From positions 2,039,414-2,103,413 of the forward strand of contig JANJXV010000040.1 in the NCBI GenBank assembly GCA_024803745.1: 64,000 nucleotides of DNA, read 5' to 3'. The first letter of the stretch is position 1, and each line of letters opens with the position of its first letter. The translations under genes and the position numbers were made by a program. Shown one piece after another: positions 46,328 through 64,000 of the stretch. The notes under the pieces are model-generated. The model made no database searches. It was not told where the DNA came from and was given only the letters and a program-made list of their open reading frames with translations. Origin of the DNA: Megascapheus bottae (taxonomy: Eukaryota; Chordata; Mammalia; Rodentia; Geomyidae).

Positions 46328-46640
46328 AATGGAGGCAGGGGCAGGGGGCAGGGGACAGGGGACAGGGGGCAGGGGGCAGGGGGCGGGGGGCCAGGGAGCA
46401 GGGGGGCAAGGGGCAGGGGGGGCAGGGGGACAGGGGACAAGGGGCGGGGGAGCAGGGGTCAGGGGGTCAGGGGATAGGGAGCAGGGGTCAGGGGGTGGGG
46501 GCAGGGGGTCAGGAGGCAAGGAGCAGGGGACATGGGGGGAGGGGGGCGGGGGAAGGGAGCAGGGGGCAGGGGACAGTGGGGCAGGGGGACAGGGGACAGG
46601 GGGCAGGGGGACAGGGGACGGGGGGAGGGGGACAGGAGGG
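46328..46640. repeat. G-rich minisatellite (gggacaggggg / gggcaggggg units)
   Basis: About 310 bp of 7-10 bp units such as caggggacagggggcagg, G-rich on the plus strand, in the intergenic region. Confidence 0.9.
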
Positions 46641-47390
46641 TAGGGCCAAAATTGGTCCCAGCAGGAAAATTCCATCCTGGAGGGGACTAGGGGCTCAGGA
46701 GATGGGGAGGAGGGGCCGGAACATTGCTTGCCCTCCCTCTTTCCCTCCCTCCCTCCCTCCCCTGCAGGTTTCCCTAGGGAGCCAGGCAGTTCCCCTCGCC
46801 CCTCAGGACCCCCTGCTCCCATGACCCCAAGTCTGGCTCTAGGAAAGTTGGGAAGCAGCCATGCTCAGGGCAGGAGATGACCTCGTACGATGTTGTTTCA
46901 GATGCTCCCGAAAAACCTGCCTCGTCCCCTCCCCAAGGAATCCCCCCACTCCTCCTGACTCCCCCAGGCTCTGTAGCCCTCCCCACAGGGCCCACCTGCG
47001 AGCAGACCCCAAGGTTATGGCAGTGGCCCCATTTTACCACAAAAGAGACAGATGGGCAGGCTCACGGGTAGAGCGCCAGCTAGTCAGGAAGCCCAGATGC
47101 AGGCCGCCATGGCTCCTCTGGAGAGACCGCCTGCGGCAAGAGCGTCACTCTGAAGACCAGCACACAGGACGGCAGAGACTACAGAGGAACCCTTCATATG
47201 GCAAACACCATGTGACCAAACCAAAAATCCCAATAACCAAAACCCACTCAAGAACGGACAGAGCTGGGCGTGGGCAGATCCCTGCAGCCCCAGCCCTCGG
47301 CCTGCGGTGACACAGCAGCGTCCCATTCACCGTCAGGAGAGAGAAAAAGAAAAGGCATTCTCAAGTTCCTTCATCCATCCACGCATGCAT
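46641..47390. other. Intergenic stretch
   Basis: No gene recognised. The part from about 47040 loosely resembles retrotransposon-derived sequence and passes into the L1 remnant. Confidence 0.35.
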
Positions 47391-47394
47391 TATT

Positions 47395-47550
47395 GGGAGG
47401 TCCTGAGGTTTGAACTCGGGGCCTTGCGCTTGGTACACTGAGTCACACCCGACATGGAAATGTTATTCTTGATTTTTAAAAGATATAATAGTAAAACCAC
47501 CAGGACAGAGCCCAGGCCTCGAATCCAAGCGCCGGGACTGACAAAACAAA
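47395..47550. mobile_element. Broken SINE pieces
   Basis: A reverse box-B piece (ggtttgaactcggggccttg) is followed by a forward right-arm piece (cagagcccaggcctcgaatc). Confidence 0.4.
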
Positions 47551-47689
47551 ACGCAGCCACGTTGGAACAGAAGAAAATGTCACCGTTCACAACATCTACC
47601 AACATGACGCTTGGGGAGGATTCGAGGTGGCCCCGCTGAGGCTCCCCGGGGTCTCTTCCAGGAGCTCCGGCCTCCTGACAGCCTCAGCC

Positions 47690-48440
47690 CCCGTCAGGTG
47701 ACACCACAGACCAAAGTGGACAGAACAGATTCACGAGCAGCCATGAAGCGCCCTCCGCCACATCACCCTGGAGCACATGGAAGAAACCTGAAAATCAGGC
47801 CACCGTGGAATTGAACTGGAACTCAACCGCGAGGCTTGCAAGAGAAACCATTCAAACACTCAGAGGTGGCGGAACGATAACGCGGGTCGCTGGAGAAATG
47901 ACAGGAAATAGAAACGTTCCTGGAAACTCACAAAAATGAAAACACAGCTCACCAGAACCTTTGGGACCCAGCAAAGGGAGGGCTGGGAGGAAAATTTACA
48001 CCATGAGTGCCTACTTAAAACAAAAGACCAGAAAACCTTCCAAGAAATGGCCTTGTGATACAATTCAGATTTCTAGAAAACCAGGCCCAGAATTAGTAGA
48101 GATAATAAAGAAGTAATAGGGATTAAGACAGAAATTAACAATTGGGCCAAAAAAAAAAACCCTTAATACAAAGAATCAGTATAATGAAAAGTTGTTCTTT
48201 GAAATAAATAAATGAGATTGACAAACCCCCTCTATAACTTGACCAAAAGGAGGAGAAAAAGAGATTCAAATCAAAAGTAGAAGTAAAAAAGGAAGTGTAA
48301 TCACAAATACCAGAGAAATCATAAGACTCAGGAGAGAACGCTTTGAAACACATAGCCTCAAACAAAACGGAGACAGGAGACAAAATGGATTCGTGTTTAG
48401 AGACAACGTAACCAAGAGGGCTATCAACCACTTCACTGGA
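47690..48440 (+). mobile_element. L1 (LINE-1) ORF2 remnant
   Basis: A-rich sequence matching the remembered L1 ORF2 endonuclease-RT linker and early RT: tggaattgaactggaactca, aaaatgaaaacacagctcac, ccatgagtgcctacttaaaa, aatacaaagaatcagtataa, gttctttgaaataaataaat, gagattgacaaaccccctct. Many stops and indels show it is dead. Confidence 0.75.
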
Positions 48441-48489
48441 TCTGGAATAAGCGATGAGGTTGAAGCAATAGCAGACTTAGAAAAGAGCA

Positions 48490-48718
48490 GATGGGGCGGC
48501 CTGGTGGGTCAGGCCTGTAACCCCAGCTACGCAGGGGGCTCAGATCTGAGGATCACAGCCTGGGCGGAAAAGTCTGTGGAACTCTTTATCTCCCATAAAC
48601 TACTCAGAAGACGTCAGAAGTGGCGCTGTGGCTTAAGTGGTAGAGGATTATAGCCTTGAGTCCAAAAGAGGCTCAGGGACAGTGCCCAGGCCCTGAGTTT
48701 AAGCCCCAGGACAAGTGC
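48490..48718 (+). mobile_element. Dimeric SINE, near full length
   Basis: ctggtgggtcaggcctgtaa, gcgctgtggcttaagtggta, ggccctgagtttaagcccca, followed by a CA tail. Confidence 0.85.
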
Positions 48719-48851
48719 AACACACACACGCACACACACGCACACACACGCACACACACACACACACACAAAACACACACGCACACACACGCACACACAT
48801 ACACACACACACGCACGCTCACGCACGCACGCTCACGCACGCACGCACATA
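48719..48851. repeat. CA/CACG microsatellite
   Basis: cacacacgcacacacacgca expanded to about 130 bp from the SINE tail. Confidence 0.95.
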
Positions 48852-49199
48852 TACGCACACATATCTTTGTATATAATTATATATTTGGATAGACATAGAA
48901 CACAGTTCTGACTAAAGGATTAGGAGGAGAGGGGACAGGGAGAGGGAAGGAGGGAGAGGGTGGGTAATTTACATCTGACCATGATAAGGAAGGTGGGGGG
49001 GGGAGTACGGCTGTGTGGGGGGGCGCGATGGGTTAGAACACGCGTGATTGTAATTATGTCACAACCGCTCCCCCCCCCATAAGAGAAGACGTGTAGAGGT
49101 GAGGACAGGGAGCCGGTGCCGGGTCTGCGGTTCGGAGCCGCCACGTGCAGAGAGGCCCGGGCGGGGTGCCCAGGGTCTCGCAGAGGCCGTCTCCCAGGG

Positions 49200-59294
<10,095 letters not shown>

Positions 59295-59395
59295 GGGGTG
59301 CACGGGGCGGCCAAGGCTGGGGGACAAGGAAGGACTCGTGAACTCTGGTATGTGTGAATCCTCCATTCTGCCCAGTCTTTGCTGTTAGCATATGG

Positions 59396-59482
59396 CCCCT
59401 CCTCCTCCTCCTCCTCCTCCTCCTCCTCCTCCTCCTCCTCCTCCTCCTCCTCCTTCTCCTCCTCCTCCTCCTCTTCTTCTTT
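59396..59482. repeat. (CTC)n trinucleotide repeat
   Basis: cctcctcctc for about 85 bp, 80 bp upstream of the first SLC6A12 coding exon (acceptor cag at 59319-59317). Confidence 0.95.
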
Positions 59483-59560
59483 TGGTGGTGGTACCAGTGT
59501 TTGAACTTATGCTTTGCCAGGTTGGTGTTCTACCACCTGAACCATGCCTCCGACCTGCCA
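59483..59560 (-). mobile_element. ID-like fragment, reverse
   Basis: accagtgtttgaacttatgc followed by gttctaccacctgaaccatg. Confidence 0.45.
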
Positions 59561-59599
59561 TATCGTTTTCTTTCTCAAACTCTGCCATTTCCACCTAAA

Positions 59600-61515
59600 G
59601 TGTCACTCTGCTCCTGGGGTCATGAGACCCCTTCCTGTTGAGGAATCACAGCTGACCTGGCGGGATTTGCTGATCAGATGACATGCCCACCACCAGCTGG
59701 GAAGAGCTGAGACTTAGAGCAAGCCCGGGGCCTCGGGCCTGGGGCTCAGGCCTCCTTTAGATCTACCCGAGCAGCCACCATCTCCCCAGCCCCCCGCCCA
59801 GATTCTCCGAGGTCAGGACCGATGTCAAGGGGTGTGGGGGGGCTGGGGTCAGGACGGATGTCAAAGGGTGTGGGGGGGCTGCTATTTCCGTCTGTCTCGT
59901 GGGCCTGTCTCGTGTCCAGGCTGCGTCTGGAATCCCGACTCGGCTCACAGGTGGTGGGCCTGAGGCCCTGCTGCCTGTCTCCCTAGGGCAGTGCCAGGGG
60001 GAGATGCCCAGCTGTGGGGGGGGAGGCGCCCCCGCCCCTCCCCCCAGAGGGGCACTGGGGAAATGGAGTGCGCCTTCAAAGCTCTAGGGAAACACAGGGG
60101 AGTTCTTTTATTATTATTATTATTGCTATTATTAGTATTATTAAGGAAGAGTCTGTGTTTATTTGTTGGTCTCTTTAACCCAGGCAACAGCCCAAGCCCA
60201 AGTGAGGGAGAAAGGCGTGGGCAGGAGCGATTGGAGGTTATGGAAATTTTTGAAGGTGACTGGGAGGGAGGGAGCAGGTTATTCCAGGCGGGGACAGTGT
60301 GGCCTGCCGGGTACAATTCTGGTATCGGAACCCACACGGAGGCATCTATGGAGAGCTCAGCCCGGAACAGAGGACAAGGAAAGAGCCGCTGGATGCAAGT
60401 CCAGGGCCTGGAGCCCGGGGAAAGGGAGGGGAGGGGATGAGGCAGCAAACCCCCACCGCCTGCGGAAGAATGGGGGGAACGGGCCAGTTCTCAACGGGGG
60501 ACCCCTGAGGAATTGGCTCTCCAGCTGCCAGTCAAATCGAAGCATAAATGAAGGAGCTTGAGAAAAACAGATGCAAAAAACACCAAAAGGCCAGTGCGGG
60601 GCTACTCACCACAAGAAGAACACGAGAAGGTTAAGGTCGGAGAAACACCGAGCACTGAGCCTGACACCAAATCACCTCACGGCCTCGGTAGCTGGCACGT
60701 AGTAGATGCTCAGTAAAACAGGCTCTGAAGTTCTGGGTGAACTTACCAAGACAGGAAGTGGCAGTGGTGGGTGTTAGTCCTGTGCGACCTCTTCCCTGAG
60801 CTTTAAGTCTCCCTGGAAGACAGAATGGGCCCTTGCTCAACTGGGATAGCGGAAGAGGGGATGCATCATGCCGAGAACCGTAAAAGACCAGAAGAAATGG
60901 TCTTTGTGTGGCCAAGACACAGGATAGCTGGGTCAGGGCAAACCCCGAGCCTGGAAATCACCAAGGCGCAGCTCTTTGGGGTTCCTCACCCTGGGGTAGG
61001 GGACCTGCAGGAAAAGCAATAATGAATGAAGGGAGGAATGAATGAAGCAGAAGACAGAGGCGAGCCAGACAGAAGAGTGAGTCACAGAATCCAGCGTGGG
61101 TCCAGGATTTGGGATGCAGAGAGACAGGAGATAAGGATTGGTGAACAGACTGGAACATAACTTGTTTATTATAAACATATAAACAAAGCATTATCAGGTG
61201 TACTCTTTACCCGACTTACCTCTGTGCATCACCTTGATAATCCCAATTTAAAACTATTTACCCAAAAATACCCCCCCAAGGATTATTGGGAAGAACAAAA
61301 ACGTATGGGGACGTTGGGAAATGGGAATGAGGCAAGCTGGCCCAGAGCCATGATAAGTCAAGAGGAAAGAGGCTAAAACTGCAGCAAGAGGGACTTAAAT
61401 AATTCGACTCGGGAAAGAAATGTCAGGAGGGACAGTAGGCCCCCAGATACGCTGAACAGAGATCCCCATTTTGGGTTCTGTTCAAAAGCTGAAAGGGCAG
61501 CAGACCCGGGGGTGG
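59600..61515. other. SLC6A12 5' intron region
   Basis: Between the predicted first exon (about 63.05 kb) and the coding exon. Holds a (TTA)n patch at 60107-60141 and a TonE-like plus-strand match TGGAAATTTTT at 60241-60251. No coding frame supported. Confidence 0.4.
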
Positions 61516-61519
61516 GGGG

Positions 61520-61760
61520 CCGGGGGGCTCACAGCTGGCATGCTAAGAGCTGAGGATGGAGGTGCAAAGCCAGCCTGAGCAGGTGAGTCTGTGAGACTCT
61601 CATCTCCAGTGAAACACCCCAAAAAAAACCCTAGGAGTAGAGCTGCTGAGAGAGAGAGAACCCAGGCCCCGAGTTCAAGCCCCAGGACTCACAGGTTTGA
61701 TGATCACGAGGTAGCCAGAGCTACATGATGAGATTGTGTCGCAAAACAAAACCGAAAAAA
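61520..61760 (+). mobile_element. Degraded dimeric SINE plus B1-like tail
   Basis: gtctgtgagactctcatctc and ccccgagttcaagccccagg, then agctacatgatgagattgtg and an A16 run. Confidence 0.65.
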
Positions 61761-61848
61761 AAAAAAAAAAGGGAGGGAAGAAGGGAGGACGGAGGGAAGG
61801 AGAGAAGGGAGGACGGAGGGGAGGAGAGAAGGGAGGACGGAGGGAGGT
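61761..61848. repeat. Purine-rich tandem repeat
   Basis: agggaggacggagggaagga-type units of about 28 bp, three copies. Confidence 0.85.
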
Positions 61849-63036
61849 GTGGATTCATCACAGTTTGCTAAGAACCATTCCGCAGAGATGACTCCGGGCC
61901 CCACCCCAGCAGCAGATGGGCAGGCGATTCCCCCCTTCCTGCCCCCCTTCCTGCCCGCCCCCCTCCTGGGCTTGGCCAAGCTGGGTAGAAGGGAGCAGCA
62001 GTTCAGAAGCAACTGGGAGCTGGGCACGCGCCGCCCCCCCTCGGCATGGCCTTGGCATGTTCAGAAAGCGTTTCCTCACTGCCCTCTGTCCCAAGCCAGA
62101 GGAATGGCCCTGCCCCTGCTCCCGCTCCCGCCCACAGGCCCACACCCTCCTCTGCACTCACACCAGTGCCGTGCCAGGCCCGTCACGTCCCTCTGCACCA
62201 CATACCTGTGTGCAGGGCACCCAAGCCCAGCCGCCTCACAGCCTGCGGGCAGCAAGCCCCGCCGCTGGCCCGTTTTACCAGTACACAAACACACCCAGCC
62301 TCTCTGCGCCCCGCTGGCAGCGTCCCCACCCCCCCCCCGCTCCCCAGGCCCAGAAGGGGAGTGCGCAGCCCCCCCACCTGTGTCCCCACAGCTCCTGTCC
62401 ATTCCTGGGGTGCCCTCGGCCTCTCCCCGCTTCTTTCACCCATCTGGGTCAGCCCCCCATCTGTGGGCTTGTTCTAGAGGAACCCCAATACTCAGGGGGG
62501 TTCATTCCCTGTGGGTCCCCCCCATACCCACGACACACAACTCCATCAAGTCTTGCTTTCTGGGTCTCAGCCCAGGGGACAGCAGTGAGAGCGGGGGGGG
62601 GGTCCCCAGTTCACCTCTGTCCTCTAGGTCGGCTGGGCTGCACACACCTGCGTTCCGGGGTCCTTGTGAAGTGGCCTTGAGCTCTGGGGACAGAGCTCAG
62701 GAAGGGTCTCACACGCCCAGCCGTGCAGAATCCCATCCACGTGTTTCAGAGGGCCACCGTGTCTGTCTGTCTGTCTGTCGTCTGTCTGCCGGGATTACAA
62801 CATCCAACCTCAGGAAGTCAAATCCTCTGCTTCTGTCCCCCACGCCACCCCAGCCCCCTCCTTCCTGACCTGCCCTCTTCCTGTGGGCCCTGGCGGGGGC
62901 AGTGACAGGGCCCAGCTGCTCCCTCAGAGAGGAGAAGGGCACACAAGCCTGACCTCCCTCCCTCCGTCCTTGGCCCTTCTGTCCTCTCCCACCCTCAGAA
63001 CCAGCTCCTCTCAGGCCAGGTAGGGCTGCTCCTTAC
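61849..63036. other. SLC6A12 first-intron region next to the promoter
   Basis: GC-rich, with long open frames on both strands but no homology recalled and no splice pairing. (TCTG)n at 62759-62788. Confidence 0.4.
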
Positions 63037-63093
63037 CAGAGCAGGAGAGCTGAGGCCACCAACGTCCAGGCTGGACTCGAGAAGCCTGGTGAA
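63037..63093 (-). other. SLC6A12: Predicted non-coding first exon of SLC6A12
   Basis: A strong minus-strand donor, TCTG/gtaagg, has its last exon base at 63037. The 5' limit is inferred by placing the transcription start about 50 bp downstream of the TonE at 63155-63143, the spacing I recall for the dog BGT1 promoter. No transcript evidence. Confidence 0.45.
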
Positions 63094-63142
63094 GGGGGGC
63101 TGGCCTCCCTGGCGAGGGCACGGGAGGAGGGTGAATCACATA

Positions 63143-63155
63143 CTGGACTTTTCCA
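63143..63155 (-). promoter_or_regulatory. TonE tonicity-responsive enhancer (NFAT5/TonEBP site) of SLC6A12
   Basis: The minus strand reads TGGAAAAGTCCAG, identical to the TonE I recall from the dog BGT1 promoter and a full match to TGGAAANNYNY. It lies just upstream of the predicted first exon, in the gene's own orientation. Confidence 0.75.
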
Positions 63156-63482
63156 CCAAGTACCTGCCCTCTGTGGCTTCCAGGCAGAGCCCAGGGACTC
63201 CCCGGCCACTGCCTTCTCCTGGGATTTTCCTAGAGAAACTGCCCAGGGCTCCCTATCCCGGGAGGCATCCCACCCTCACGTCCCACTCCTCTTCTACCAC
63301 CGAGGGCCGGAGCCTCAGTTTCCCCTCTTGTAAAGGCAGAGTGCAGGGGCTCTGCATGGCTGCTAGGAAGGCATTTTGGTGTTGAGACCCCCTGGAAGAA
63401 AAAAAGCCAAGGGGTCCCCCCTCCTCCATGCCACACAGGATACTTCCTCAGCTCCGGGGAGGAGGGGAAGTGGTGGGCAGAT

Positions 63483-63494
63483 GGGAAATTTCCC
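63483..63494. promoter_or_regulatory. Palindromic kappaB-like site
   Basis: GGGAAATTTCCC, a perfect 12-bp palindrome of the Rel-family half-site, about 340 bp upstream of the TonE. Confidence 0.3.
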
Positions 63495-63567
63495 CTTGCA
63501 TACGCTTCCTCTCATCTCCTCAGAGCTTCCCAGCAGTGCAGGGGTGCGAATGGCAGAGTCGCGGTCT

Positions 63568-63578
63568 GTAATTTTCCA
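63568..63578 (-). promoter_or_regulatory. Second TonE-like match
   Basis: The minus strand reads TGGAAAATTAC, fitting TGGAAANNYNY, 413 bp upstream of the first TonE. A degenerate motif, so chance occurrence is possible. Confidence 0.4.
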
Positions 63579-64000
63579 TCAAGCACCCCCCTGCCTCAGC
63601 CTCTCCCGTGGGGCTCCCCACCAAGGAAAGCAGGCACGACTCAGTGCAATGACCACCGCCTGAGGGTCCAGCCTAGTGCCTGTGGCCTGGGGGCCAGTGG
63701 AGTCCAGGAGAGGACCCCAGCTCATTGTAACTCCCCAAGAAGGAAAGACCTTGACTGATTCTCTTCTAGGGAGTGCAGGCTTGATCGGACCCCCCGGCCC
63801 CCCTCAAAATCATAATTCCAGTCTACCTCCTCCCTCATCCCTTTAACCCCGAACCCTCCCTTAGTCAAATCCATCCCCACCCCACGATCTCCAGAACTCA
63901 CCTCGACCCCAGGTGGTCAGACTACAGACTGGGTGCCTTGGCAGGAAGGGAGGGGACCCGGGTAAAGCCAGCCAGCGCTGGCTTTATACAGAGCTGAAAG

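Noticed and set aside
47690..48440. Possible A-rich coding gene between IQSEC3 and SLC6A12
   Set aside because: It matches L1 ORF2 and has many stops and indels; a dead retrotransposon piece.
59295..59366. Upstream in-frame ATG extending SLC6A12 by 24 residues (MEDSHIPEF)
   Set aside because: A good acceptor (cttgtcccccag, ending 59317) starts the exon at 59316, so the extension is intronic, and it has no counterpart in recalled orthologues.
61849..62868. 339-codon plus-strand open frame
   Set aside because: GC-rich chance frame of low complexity with no recalled homology and no splice or promoter context.

Overview
This is GC-rich vertebrate nuclear DNA with spliced genes, CpG islands, many microsatellites and about forty SINE copies. 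It is not prokaryotic. The SINEs point to a rodent. One family is a dimer of an ID-like (tRNA-Ala-type) left unit and a tRNA-like right unit, resembling the IDL-Geo SINE reported only from Geomyoidea (kangaroo rats, pocket mice, pocket gophers). The other joins a B1/Alu-like left unit to a similar right unit. A geomyoid rodent is my best guess. The family names come from memory and were not searched.

Layout, left to right. (1) 1-2370, plus strand: last eleven exons of DDX11 (ChlR1 DNA helicase). (2) 2360-about 9650, minus strand: complete coding region of WASHC1 (WASH actin nucleator), tail to tail with DDX11 and with poly(A) signals only about 30 bp apart. Its first intron carries SINEs and an 89-bp VNTR; a CpG-island promoter lies at 9.1-9.65 kb. 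(3) 9.7-12.6 kb: intergenic, with CA repeats, an AT-rich block and a 25-copy minisatellite. (4) 12.6-44.7 kb, plus strand: complete IQSEC3 (BRAG3, a Sec7-PH exchange factor for ARF6 at inhibitory synapses), 14 coding exons encoding 1144 aa. (5) 44.7-49.2 kb: intergenic, with a G-rich minisatellite, an L1 ORF2 remnant and SINEs. (6) 49.2-about 63.1 kb, minus strand: complete coding region of SLC6A12 (betaine/GABA transporter BGT1), 14 coding exons, about 600 aa. A canonical tonicity enhancer and a predicted non-coding first exon lie near 63.1 kb.

All exon boundaries were read by hand from GT/AG sites and checked by reading-phase continuity and by recalled orthologue sequence. Each of the three complete genes gives one uninterrupted frame: WASHC1 475 aa, IQSEC3 1144 aa, SLC6A12 602 aa. 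The genes are functionally unrelated, but the order is informative. In human 12p the IQSEC3 region abuts subtelomeric WASH and DDX11-like pseudogenes, so an intact DDX11-WASHC1-IQSEC3-SLC6A12 order looks ancestral. I found no novel multi-gene system. The most interesting signals are the gene order, a VNTR that grew inside a SINE, G-rich and minisatellite arrays hugging the IQSEC3 promoter and SLC6A12 splice sites, a possible alternative IQSEC3 terminal exon, and the TonE at the SLC6A12 promoter.
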